From positions 1,116,001-1,180,000 of the forward strand of contig NZ_SDWJ01000001.1 of NCBI RefSeq assembly GCF_009769755.1: a stretch of 64,000 nt of DNA. The letters are read 5' to 3'. Below are positions 8,864-18,282 of the stretch, piece by piece. The notes beneath the pieces were generated by a model. It made no database searches and was not told the origin of the DNA. It saw nothing but the letters and a program-made list of their open reading frames with translations. This stretch comes from Sphingorhabdus profundilacus. GTDB lineage: Bacteria; Pseudomonadota; Alphaproteobacteria; Sphingomonadales; Sphingomonadaceae. A program made the position numbers and the translations under genes. How positions within the stretch are numbered: position 1 is the first letter of the stretch; the number at the start of each line of letters is the position of its first letter.

Positions 8864-10017
8864 CCCCGATTACCTTGGACCATTTTGATGTCGCCTTGTT
8901 TCTGCGCGACTATTGGCAAAAAAAGCCGCTATTGATCCGCAATCCCTGGTCGCAGTGGATCAACCCGCTTGACCCCGACGAACTGGCTGGACTGGCCTGT
9001 GAACCAGAGGTGGAGTCCCGACTTGTCATCGGTGCACAAGGCAGTTGGGCCGTCGAACATGGCCCCTTGGCAGAGGCGCGTTTTGCCAAATTGGGTCAGG
9101 AACCGTCGACATTGCTGGTGCAGGCGGTCGATCATCATGTGCCACAGGTGGCCGAACTGATCGCACCTTTCCGGTTCATTCCCGACTGGCGGATTGACGA
9201 TATCATGGTCAGCTATGCCACCGATGGCGGCGGCGTGGGTCCGCATTTCGACCAATATGATGTGTTCCTAATTCAAGGAAATGGACGTCGTCGCTGGCGC
9301 GTGGGGCAGTTGTGCGATGCTGACAGCCCCCTATTGCCACATGAGGATTTGCGATTGCTGGCGAATTTCGACGCCACTGACGAATGGCTGCTGGAACCCG
9401 GCGACATATTATATGTGCCGCCACGCATCGCGCATGATGGGGTTGCAGTCGGGGACGACTGCATGACATATTCAGTCGGTTTTCGCGCGCCATCACGCAG
9501 CGAGCTAATTGCCCATTATGTCGATGATATGGTTGCCGCAATGGACGATGACGACCGCTATTGCGACCCTGAACTGGCGCAACAGTCCAACCCGGGTGAA
9601 ATATCGGCCAAGGCATTGGCAACCCTGCATCATATGGTTTGCGCTACTCTGGCCGACCCCCAACGCTTTGCCCGCTGGTTCGGGGAATATAGCACAACGC
9701 CTAAATATCCGGAGGTTGATTGGACCCCGGACGAGCCCGTCAGTATCGAAGAAGTCCGTCTGCACCTTGCCAATGGCACGACGCTGGTACGAAACCCGGC
9801 CAGCCGTTTTTCCTTCATACAAGCGGGTACCGGCGTCGATCTGTTCGTCGACGGTCGCAGTTTCCCATGCCGAGACGAGTGCGAGGCATTTGCCCGAAAA
9901 ATCTGCGCGGAAAGCCGTTTGGTGCCGGGCGTCCTATTGTCACGGCCTGATTCTGTCCATTTATTGGTTATGCAATTGGCCAATCATGGGGCAATTGCGT
10001 TCGAGCAGGATGACTGA
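8860..10017 (+). CDS. JmjC/cupin ribosomal protein oxygenase (RoxA/YcfD-like)
   Basis: Fe(II)/2-oxoglutarate-dependent hydroxylase of 385 aa; the bacterial family hydroxylates an arginine of ribosomal protein L16. The N-terminus has the signature FLRDYWQKKPLLIRN. The iron ligands are visible as HxD in VGPHFDQYDVFLIQ and the distal His in YVPPRIAHDGVAVG. The C-terminal winged-helix-like part seen in YcfD follows. The GTG start at 8860 overlaps the previous stop. The enzyme is translationally coupled to a small zinc-ribbon protein downstream. Confidence 0.88.
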   Translation: MTPITLDHFDVALFLRDYWQKKPLLIRNPWSQWINPLDPDELAGLACEPEVESRLVIGAQGSWAVEHGPLAEARFAKLGQEPSTLLVQAVDHHVPQVAELIAPFRFIPDWRIDDIMVSYATDGGGVGPHFDQYDVFLIQGNGRRRWRVGQLCDADSPLLPHEDLRLLANFDATDEWLLEPGDILYVPPRIAHDGVAVGDDCMTYSVGFRAPSRSELIAHYVDDMVAAMDDDDRYCDPELAQQSNPGEISAKALATLHHMVCATLADPQRFARWFGEYSTTPKYPEVDWTPDEPVSIEEVRLHLANGTTLVRNPASRFSFIQAGTGVDLFVDGRSFPCRDECEAFARKICAESRLVPGVLLSRPDSVHLLVMQLANHGAIAFEQDD

Positions 10018-10333
10018 AAAGATTGTGCGAACACGGCTCAGCATTTGTAACAAAAAGGTCCGTTATCAGAACGAACGGGATGCTTTGGCTGTTGCCGTGC
10101 GCGCCGACATCCTATTGCATCCATATCGATGTGACCGCTGTCACAAATTTCACCTCACAAGCAGGACAAAGGGCAAAAGACTGGTCAGGCCGGATCGCCA
10201 ACCTCCCGCCATGTCCCTTGCGCCAATCCTTCGACCGTCCAATCACCGATTGCCCAACGAACCAGCCGCAGGGTTGGTAAGCCAACCGCTGCCGTCATCC
10301 GCCGCACCTGCCGGTTGCGGCCTTCCTGAATAG
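10010..10333 (+). CDS. Small zinc-ribbon protein overlapping a convergent gene
   Basis: An ATG at 10010, inside the last codons of the oxygenase gene, opens a 107-aa frame. Its first part carries the pattern C-x3-K-x-x-Y-x5-A, then [14 protein letters not shown], a CxxC zinc ribbon found in small uncharacterised bacterial and phage proteins (Y-x-C-x-x-C-x-x-x-H-L-T). About 60 residues look conserved; the remaining 45 are read antisense through the 3' end of the pseudouridine synthase gene. Either the gene really overlaps the convergent gene by 149 bp or the tail is unselected. Function unknown; coupling to a ribosome-modifying enzyme hints at a translation role, which is inference. Confidence 0.6.
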   Translation: MTEKIVRTRLSICNKKVRYQNERDALAVAVRADILLHPYRCDRCHKFHLTSRTKGKRLVRPDRQPPAMSLAPILRPSNHRLPNEPAAGLVSQPLPSSAAPAGCGLPE

Positions 10334-10742
10334 TAAGGCGCATCCAATGATCGGGTACGGTCTTGCGAAATCGCACCGGCGGATCGCGGGGCCATAGATC
10401 GGGGGGTGCAATGGACTCTGCCTCGGCCGGTAATGTCATCCCGTCGTTCAGCATAATTCCGGCACGCAACGCCGCCAATGCCGCGTCGGTTATCGTTCCT
10501 TCGACCTGCACCAGATAGCTTTTCGGCATTTTAAAGCGAGGGTCAGAAATACGGGCCTGCAACCGCCCGTCATCGGTCAGCAGCATCAGCCCCTCGCTGT
10601 CCATATCCAGCCGTCCCGCAGGATACACATCTGGCACATCGACAAAAGCCGATAAAGTTGGGCGCGGTGATCCAACGGTGCCCTTGTCCGTAAACTGCGG
10701 TAAAACACCAAATGGTTTATTGAACAAGATCAGTCGGGTCAT
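10185..10742 (-). CDS. rRNA pseudouridine synthase, RsuA/RluE family
   Basis: Pseudouridine synthase of 185 aa. The first motif is [14 protein letters not shown] with the catalytic Asp, and the RluE/RsuA signature [24 protein letters not shown] lies near the end in two parts ([10 protein letters not shown] and LRLVRWAIG). The S4 domain present in RsuA and RluB is missing, as in RluE, which modifies 23S rRNA. I chose the ATG at 10742, giving [14 protein letters not shown]; an upstream ATG adds seven residues. Its 3' end overlaps the tail of the zinc-ribbon frame on the other strand. Confidence 0.88.
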   Translation of the reverse strand: MTRLILFNKPFGVLPQFTDKGTVGSPRPTLSAFVDVPDVYPAGRLDMDSEGLMLLTDDGRLQARISDPRFKMPKSYLVQVEGTITDAALAALRAGIMLNDGMTLPAEAESIAPPDLWPRDPPVRFRKTVPDHWMRLTIQEGRNRQVRRMTAAVGLPTLRLVRWAIGDWTVEGLAQGTWREVGDPA

Positions 10743-10853
10743 AGCCGCTATATCATATCCCAATTCCGATCCTGACTCCGTTCAACCCGTAATTTCCGAA
10801 CCCCCATTGCATTGCCTCCGTCCTTTCCCGACGGACACTCAGCGGGTTCAATT

Positions 10854-12794
10854 TCAGACTATAACCTGCCCACCCAGCGCAACAATCCTGTTCGATGGAA
10901 TGTGAAAGAATTCTGCCGGATTATAGGCATTACGCTGTAAAAAGATCAAAATAATATCCTGCCAAAAAGGCAATCCTTCGTCTTTGGATGCAGACAGCAC
11001 ACTTCGACCGACAAAATAACTTGTTTTCATCTCGTTCAGCGGGGCATCGGATTTGGGAATGGCCCTTGCCAATGCTTGCGGAACATCAGGGGCATCCATA
11101 AATCCGTAACGCAGCGTAACGCGTGCAAAATTGGCATCAACTTTTTCATACTTAGCGCGTTCTTCCTCCGGTACATGGGGTACGCCTGCAGTTTTGACAT
11201 TAAGAACCACATTACGTTCATGTAAAACCTTATTATGTTTAAGATTGTGTAAAATGGTGCTGGGGACGCCGTCTGGATTGGCGGTCAAATAAACTGCCAT
11301 TCCTTCGACCCGTGCGACCTCGCTGTTGGTCAGCGATTTGCTGAGTTCGGCCAAAGTGATCACACTTTCATTTTCTTTAATATCAATAAGTCTTTTGCCG
11401 CGAACCCATATCCAGATGACAAGACAGATTAGCGAACCGACCGCAAGCGGGACCCAGCCGCCATCGACAACCCGCAAAATGTTCGCGCCAAAGAATATGA
11501 GGTCGATCACAAGAAAAGGTAACATGACCAGCATGGATTTCGGCAGACTCCAGTTCCAAAGTTTATGGACCACAACAAACGCAAGACAGGTCGTAACCAC
11601 CATCGTTCCGGTTACGGCGATGCCATAGGCAGACGCCATCGCTGACGAATTGCCGAACTGCACAACCAATAGCCATACGCCTAACAACAGCAGCCAGTTA
11701 ATCGCCGGAATATAGATTTGTCCGGCGCTGCCCGGCGATGTCTGCACGATTTTCATTCGTGGCAGAAGGCCAAGCTGGATCGCTTGTTGAGTCAAGGAAT
11801 ACGCCCCCGTTATAACAGCTTGGCTGGCGATGATCGTTGCCAAACCGGCCAGAATTATCATCGGCAAACGAAAGGATTCCGGGCACATCAGAAAAAACCA
11901 GTCTTGCGTTTCCAATGGCACTCCCGCTAAACGCGCCCGTTCTAATGCGGCCATCGCAAACGCGCCTTGACCAAAATAGTTCAGGCTTAACGCCGGAAAC
12001 ACCAGCAGGAACCAACTCAAGCGAATTGGGAAGCGGCCAAAATGCCCCATATCAGCAGTCAGTGCCTCTGCACCCGTTACCGTTAAAAACACCGACCCCA
12101 GAACAATTAGCCCAATCATTCCGTTGCTGGCAAGAAAACTGACGGCATGATGTGGCGACAAAGCCGCAATTATCCCAGGATAATCCGAAATATGCATCAC
12201 TCCGAGCCCCCCTATTGCAAGGAACCAGATCACGCAAATGGGACCAAATAATTTCGAAACCAACGCCGTACCGCGATATTGGATCGCAAAGAGCAGCACC
12301 AGAATAACGATTGTTATGCTGACAATTGTCTGTTGCGAAATGCCACTTCCGATACCTGGTATTGTCTTCGTACCTTCAACCGCCGATAGAACGGACAAAG
12401 CCGGAGTGATGATTGCATCACCGTAGAACAGAGATGCGCCGACGGCTCCAAGTGCAAGCACCACACCAGTTCGGCCGCCGGTGCCACGGCCCGCTAGAGC
12501 CAAAAGAGCCAAAACACCGCCCTCACCGTCATTGTCCGCGCGCATCAAAAAGATAACATATTTGACCGTCACGACCAAAATGAGAGACCACAATGCCAAG
12601 CTTAATACGCCAAAAATGGCTGCTTCCTCGATGCCGCCCATTGGCGCGCTGTGGTGCAATGCTTCGCGGAACGCATAGAGCGGGCTGGTTCCGATATCGC
12701 CGAAGACCACACCAATCGCGCCTATTGTAAGTGCGGAAAGGGAATGTTTATGAATGAGCTGAGAATTAACTGAACCCGAATGCACATTTTGCAT
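10854..12794 (-). CDS. kup: Low-affinity potassium transporter Kup
   Basis: KUP/HAK/KT family K+/H+ symporter, 646 aa. The N-terminal block IGAIGVVFGDIGTSPLYA is the family hallmark, followed by about twelve membrane helices up to residue 450 and a C-terminal cytoplasmic domain of about 190 residues, complete here. It is transcribed alone; the 222-bp gap upstream holds the groEL terminator. No K+ riboswitch was recognised. Confidence 0.95.
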   Translation of the reverse strand: MQNVHSGSVNSQLIHKHSLSALTIGAIGVVFGDIGTSPLYAFREALHHSAPMGGIEEAAIFGVLSLALWSLILVVTVKYVIFLMRADNDGEGGVLALLALAGRGTGGRTGVVLALGAVGASLFYGDAIITPALSVLSAVEGTKTIPGIGSGISQQTIVSITIVILVLLFAIQYRGTALVSKLFGPICVIWFLAIGGLGVMHISDYPGIIAALSPHHAVSFLASNGMIGLIVLGSVFLTVTGAEALTADMGHFGRFPIRLSWFLLVFPALSLNYFGQGAFAMAALERARLAGVPLETQDWFFLMCPESFRLPMIILAGLATIIASQAVITGAYSLTQQAIQLGLLPRMKIVQTSPGSAGQIYIPAINWLLLLGVWLLVVQFGNSSAMASAYGIAVTGTMVVTTCLAFVVVHKLWNWSLPKSMLVMLPFLVIDLIFFGANILRVVDGGWVPLAVGSLICLVIWIWVRGKRLIDIKENESVITLAELSKSLTNSEVARVEGMAVYLTANPDGVPSTILHNLKHNKVLHERNVVLNVKTAGVPHVPEEERAKYEKVDANFARVTLRYGFMDAPDVPQALARAIPKSDAPLNEMKTSYFVGRSVLSASKDEGLPFWQDIILIFLQRNAYNPAEFFHIPSNRIVALGGQVIV

Positions 12795-12963
12795 GACCGG
12801 AAACCTCTATTGTTGGGCGGCGGCAAATACTCCTCTTGTTTTGCAATGCAATAGAAATTTCATAAATTTTTAACTTATATATTTGAGTGGCTTATAACCT
12901 TAAAATCGTCTGTTTGGGCAGTTGAGACCCCCCGATTGTGCATCGCACCATTCGACTCGCAAC

Positions 12964-12993
12964 AAAAAAGGCCGGTGAGTTTCCCCACCGGCC
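12964..12993 (-). terminator. Rho-independent terminator of groEL
   Basis: Perfect 8-bp stem GGCCGGTG/CACCGGCC (12970-12977 and 12986-12993) with an 8-nt loop, followed on the minus strand by a run of T (the A run at 12964-12969). It lies 25 bp beyond the groEL stop codon. Confidence 0.9.
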
Positions 12994-13017
12994 CCTTTTT
13001 GAACAAAGGCGTTGGAC

Positions 13018-14784
<1,767 letters not shown>

Positions 14785-14799
14785 CGGCAGTAGCGTGCG

Positions 14800-15087
14800 T
14801 TAGGAAACGATCCCGAGGATATCCGATTCCTTCATAATCAACAGGTCTTCCCCATCGATCTTGACCTCGGTTCCGGACCATTTGCCAAACAGGATCTTGT
14901 CGCCAGCCTTGACGTCGAGCGGCGTAACTGTGCCGTCATCTGCCTTGGTGCCTGAACCTACGGCGACAACTTCGCCTTCCTGTGGCTTTTCCTGAGCGGT
15001 GTCGGGGATGATAATCCCACCAGCGGTTTTTGCTTCGGCCTCGACCCGACGGACGAGGACACGGTCATGCAACGGACGAAATGCCAT
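14800..15087 (-). CDS. groS: Co-chaperonin GroES (Hsp10)
   Basis: 10-kDa co-chaperonin of 95 aa. The start at 15087 gives [20 protein letters not shown], the normal GroES N-terminus; the mobile loop ([19 protein letters not shown]) and the C-terminal [15 protein letters not shown] are present. A ribosome site AAGGTTC precedes the start. It is the first gene of the groESL operon behind the CIRCE element. Confidence 0.98.
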   Translation of the reverse strand: MAFRPLHDRVLVRRVEAEAKTAGGIIIPDTAQEKPQEGEVVAVGSGTKADDGTVTPLDVKAGDKILFGKWSGTEVKIDGEDLLIMKESDILGIVS

Positions 15088-15161
15088 GTAGAACCTTCCT
15101 TTTAACTGTTTCGCCATCCCGCCACTCCCGCAGGGAAGCAGGTGACGGCAATGAATAGGTG

Positions 15162-15188
15162 TTGGCACTCACTAAACGAGAGTGCTAA
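15162..15188 (-). promoter_or_regulatory. CIRCE operator (HrcA-binding) of groESL
   Basis: TTGGCACTC-N9-GAGTGCTAA, matching the CIRCE consensus TTAGCACTC-N9-GAGTGCTAA with a single mismatch in the left arm. It lies about 75 bp upstream of the groES start, the expected place for HrcA repression. Confidence 0.95.
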
Positions 15189-15253
15189 CGGTGCCCAGAT
15201 AGGGTGTTTTTGTGACGGGTCAAGGACTGCGGACAAGAATTTTTGCGGATATT

Positions 15254-15279
15254 GTAACCGTTGGCTTTTGCGTGTCGAA
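15254..15279 (+). promoter_or_regulatory. SigF-type ECF promoter of the bufferin operon
   Basis: GTAACC (15254-15259), 16-bp spacer, CGAA (15276-15279). This is the bipartite motif I recall for SigF-dependent promoters of Caulobacter. The -10 element ends 73 nt before the bufA start codon, and the cognate sigma factor is encoded in the same operon. Confidence 0.85.
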
Positions 15280-15352
15280 TGATTGGCGGGACCAGATGAA
15301 AGATGGTCCATTCCCCTCTGGCTCAATGCCCAAACAGAATTGGAGAATCACG

Positions 15353-15643
15353 ATGAACACTATGATTTTGAAGCTGGCCGGTGCCGCGGCAGCTCTTTCA
15401 GCTGCAGCAACCATGGCAGCTGCCCCCGCACAAGCAGCAGGCGACAAAGAAAAATGCTATGGCATTTCACTAAAAGCAAAAAATGATTGCGCCGCAGGGC
15501 CAGGCACAAGCTGTGCCGGCACGTCGACTGTTGATTATCAAGGCAATGCTTGGAAGTATGTCGCGACGGGCTCTTGCGAAAAAATGGGCGGATCGCTTGC
15601 CGCCAAAAAAGGAAATGCCAAACCAGTGCCGATGAAGGGCTAA
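15353..15643 (+). CDS. bufA: Bufferin precursor peptide (DUF2282)
   Basis: Precursor of a copper-binding ribosomally made peptide, 96 aa. The start at 15353 gives a signal peptide ([19 protein letters not shown], cut near AQA-A29), so the product goes to the periplasm. The mature part holds four cysteines (C35, C46, C54, C75) in the DUF2282 pattern [36 protein letters not shown]. In characterised bufferins the central cysteines are converted to thiooxazole rings by BufB-BufC, and the modified peptide buffers copper. All partner genes follow on the same strand and a SigF-type promoter lies upstream. Confidence 0.92.
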   Translation: MNTMILKLAGAAAALSAAATMAAAPAQAAGDKEKCYGISLKAKNDCAAGPGTSCAGTSTVDYQGNAWKYVATGSCEKMGGSLAAKKGNAKPVPMKG

Positions 15644-15731
15644 GCAAATTTGTCGCCATTTTGGACGCATTTGAAATTCCATCGAACGCGTTCCGGGTGA
15701 CGACCCCAATTTGAGAGCATATAGTTTGCGG

Positions 15732-16604
15732 ATGGACATCAAGCCTACCCCTTCCCTCCTTCCTCCTTCGGTCGGGATAGGTTTGAAGCCGCAACATTAT
15801 GAAGCGTTGCTCGACCCTTCATGCCCATCGGGTCGCTCCTGCTGGGTCGAAGTCCATCCGCAGAATTATTTCGGCGATGGCGGTCCGCCACACCGTTGGC
15901 TGACTGCCATCGCCGAACGCTATCCGCTCAGCTTCCATTCGGTCGGGTTATCACTTGGTTCTGCCGACGGATTGAATGGCTATGATCTTGAACGGCTGGC
16001 GGTACTCTGCGATTTATACCAACCTGCATCGGTTTCTGATCATCTAAGTTTCTCAGGCAATGCCCACAATCGTTTTGCCGACCTGCTTCCTGTGCCTTAT
16101 ACAAAACCGTCGTTGGACCATTTTGCTCGCGAAATCGGCAAAGTTCAGGATCGTCTAAAACGATCAATATTGATAGAAAACCCATCCCGCTATCTGGCCT
16201 ATCGCGGTGACGAAATGGAAGAGGTCGAGTTCATCTCACGGCTGATTGGCGTCACCGGATGCGGGCTCCTATTTGACATCAACAATGTAGAGGTATCAGC
16301 AACCAATCTGGGTTTTCCGCCTCTGTCCTATCTTGACGCTATCGATCCCGCTTTGGTCGGCGAAATCCATTTGGCAGGTCATGCAGTCGAAAATCACGAT
16401 AGCGGACCATTGTTGATCGACGATCATGGCAGCAAAGTGACGCAAACAACCTGGAGCATGTATCGCACATTTATCGAGCGCGCAGGTCCTATAGCGACAT
16501 TGATCGAATGGGATACCGACGTACCTGATTACGAGGTTTTGTTAGCAGAGGCAGCATTGGCGCAGGCAATCATGGACGAGGCATGTTATGCTTTCGCTGT
16601 CTGA
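15732..16604 (+). CDS. bufB: MNIO-family iron oxidase BufB (DUF692)
   Basis: Multinuclear non-heme iron-dependent oxidase of 290 aa (DUF692), which installs heterocycles on cysteines of the BufA core. A TIM-barrel set of metal ligands is visible: H69 in FHS, H104 in SDHLSF, E149 in LIENPS, D182 in FDINN, H213 and H217 in EIHLAGH, and E259 in LIEWD. The start at 15732 gives MDIKPTPSLLPPSVGIGLKP, which matches the family start; a TTG 21 bp upstream is less likely. It overlaps bufC by 17 bp, as expected for an enzyme-partner pair. Confidence 0.92.
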   Translation: MDIKPTPSLLPPSVGIGLKPQHYEALLDPSCPSGRSCWVEVHPQNYFGDGGPPHRWLTAIAERYPLSFHSVGLSLGSADGLNGYDLERLAVLCDLYQPASVSDHLSFSGNAHNRFADLLPVPYTKPSLDHFAREIGKVQDRLKRSILIENPSRYLAYRGDEMEEVEFISRLIGVTGCGLLFDINNVEVSATNLGFPPLSYLDAIDPALVGEIHLAGHAVENHDSGPLLIDDHGSKVTQTTWSMYRTFIERAGPIATLIEWDTDVPDYEVLLAEAALAQAIMDEACYAFAV

Positions 16605-17304
16605 AGCGCAGACGAACTTTATCGAAACGATCAACGATGGCCCCGATCGGCTGGATCCGCGATTATTCAGCGGTCCGGTGGAACGGATCATGTTGGGGCT
16701 AAAGGCGCATGCCAATACGATAAATCATGCCCGGATCGTGGCGCTCGAAGACACCTTTCCGCTGACGCGCCAATACATCGGTGAAATAGAATTTAACAGA
16801 TTAGCCCGTGAATTTGTCGAAACCGAAACAGCCCGCGCCTGTAACAACAACCAAATTGGACTGCGTTTTCCCGAATATCTGGCTGATGCAGCCACTATGG
16901 AACTGGCGCAAGTCGAGTGGGCATGGCTCGAAAGTTACAATGCAGCAGAAGCGACGGCATTGACGCTCGCCGAACTTGCCGGACTGGATCAGGCAAGTCT
17001 GCTTTCGCTTCTCATTGCACCGCATCCTTCGGCCAGACTGATACCAGTTTCATCGCCTTTGGCAATTGCCGTTGAAAATCTTTCCGATCTGCAACCATCC
17101 GCCATTTTGGCTGTGCGCCCTTCTATCGAAGTTCGCCTCGTTCCGCTGGACCGACTGCAAATGACGTTGTGCGCTGTATCGGCGGAGAAAAATGCTACTT
17201 TGGGTAACCTTTTGGCGATTGCCATCGAACAGGCTTGTGAACAGGCACCTTTGGAGCCAATTTTTCACCTCATTAGCGCAGGTGCGCTGATAAAAGCCGG
17301 ATGA
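16588..17304 (+). CDS. bufC: BufC, DUF2063 partner of the MNIO enzyme
   Basis: Protein of 238 aa with the N-terminal DUF2063 domain (EAQTNFIETINDG, RIVALEDTFPLTRQYIGE, LAREFVETETARA), which binds precursor peptide and helps the DUF692 oxidase. The N-terminal 90 residues are helical, the remainder is a mixed domain that is variable in the family. It overlaps bufB and lies 3 bp before the DoxX gene. The last 100 bp contain a second exact SigF-type promoter motif. Confidence 0.88.
   Translation: MLSLSEAQTNFIETINDGPDRLDPRLFSGPVERIMLGLKAHANTINHARIVALEDTFPLTRQYIGEIEFNRLAREFVETETARACNNNQIGLRFPEYLADAATMELAQVEWAWLESYNAAEATALTLAELAGLDQASLLSLLIAPHPSARLIPVSSPLAIAVENLSDLQPSAILAVRPSIEVRLVPLDRLQMTLCAVSAEKNATLGNLLAIAIEQACEQAPLEPIFHLISAGALIKAG
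17204..17229 (+). promoter_or_regulatory. Second SigF-type promoter motif, inside bufC
   Basis: GTAACC (17204-17209), 16-bp spacer, CGAA (17226-17229), in sense orientation 78 nt before the bufD start. It would allow separate, autoregulated expression of bufD-sigF-nrsF. It lies in coding sequence, so function is less certain than for the copy before bufA. Confidence 0.55.
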
Positions 17305-17307
17305 TGT

Positions 17308-17760
17308 ATGAACGCCCTTTCAGTCTCCTATCACCGCATTGTTGCGATGCTTTCGTCTATGTTTGCGGAATCGGCCATGTTGCTATTCGTCCGTTTTTCC
17401 CTCGCCGGAATTTTCTGGCGCTCGGGACGCACGAAAGTTGAAGATGGCAGCTGGCTGTCGGTAAGCGATACTGCAAAATTTCTGTTTAAAGAGGAATATA
17501 GCAATGTTCCTTTGCCGCCTGAGCTTGCTTCCTATCTCGCGACTTATGCCGAACATCTCTTTCCTGCCTTACTGGTTATAGGTTTGCTAACGCGGGTTTC
17601 CGCGCTGGCGCTATTAGGTATGACGATGGTAATCCAGATATTCGTCTATCCCGAAGCATGGTGGTCGGTACATATGATATGGGTGGCTTTGGCTTTGGTG
17701 CTCATTGTGCGCGGCGGAGGAAAATTCTCCGCTGATGCAATTCTGACGCGTTCAAAATGA
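17308..17760 (+). CDS. bufD: DoxX-family membrane protein of the bufferin operon (BufD)
   Basis: Integral membrane protein of 150 aa with the DoxX pattern: LLFVRFSLAGIFWRSGRTKV in the first helix region, a second block HLFPALLVIGLLTRVSALALLGM, and a final helix MIWVALALVLIVRGGG. About four membrane helices. DoxX proteins are regular members of buf clusters, with an unclear role in redox or copper handling. The stop overlaps the sigma-factor start (ATGA). Confidence 0.87.
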   Translation: MNALSVSYHRIVAMLSSMFAESAMLLFVRFSLAGIFWRSGRTKVEDGSWLSVSDTAKFLFKEEYSNVPLPPELASYLATYAEHLFPALLVIGLLTRVSALALLGMTMVIQIFVYPEAWWSVHMIWVALALVLIVRGGGKFSADAILTRSK

Positions 17761-18281
17761 TCGCGCGCGAAGAAACCATGCGCGACCTGATGCGCCTTGC
17801 ACAAGCAGGCGACAAGCAGGCTTACGCCGTATTGCTGGAGCAAACCGGTCGATGGCTTGCACGGTTCTTTTCACAAAAAATTGCTGCTGATGCGGTTGAT
17901 GACCTTGTCCAGGAAACCTTGATTTCGCTGCATCGCAAACGCGCCAGCTATGATCCGTCGCGGCCGTTCTTGCCTTGGCTCGCGGCCATTGCGCGCTATA
18001 GGTGGGTGGACCGCTTAAGGCAAACCTATCGCCACGCCGCCGATGAATTGCAAGATCAGCACAGCGAAGACAGCCATGAAGATGTCGTCGGCGCCAAAAT
18101 CAGCATCGATAATCTGCTGCATAAATTACCGCCAGCACAAGCGCTCGCGATCCGGCTTGTAAAAATAGATGGCCTCAGCATTGCCGAGGCTTGCATCAAA
18201 TGTGGCCAGTCCGAACCGCTGGTTAAGGTAAACATACATCGTGGTCTCAAAAAACTTGCCACGCTTATCGAGAGTGAATGA
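17757..18281 (+). CDS. sigF: ECF sigma factor, SigF type
   Basis: Extracytoplasmic-function sigma factor of 174 aa. Region 2 is visible as DAVDDLVQETLISLHRKRAS and PFLPWLAAIARYRWVDRLR, and region 4 as HKLPPAQALAIRLVKIDGLS with IKCGQSEPLVKVNIHRGLKK, a helix-turn-helix. In Caulobacter the SigF-NrsF pair senses chromium, cadmium and copper stress and switches on DUF2282-DUF692 operons. Here sigma and target genes lie in one operon, which fits autoregulation. The start overlaps the bufD stop; an internal ATG at 17778 is possible. Confidence 0.92.
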   Translation: MIAREETMRDLMRLAQAGDKQAYAVLLEQTGRWLARFFSQKIAADAVDDLVQETLISLHRKRASYDPSRPFLPWLAAIARYRWVDRLRQTYRHAADELQDQHSEDSHEDVVGAKISIDNLLHKLPPAQALAIRLVKIDGLSIAEACIKCGQSEPLVKVNIHRGLKKLATLIESE

Positions 18282-18282
18282 C

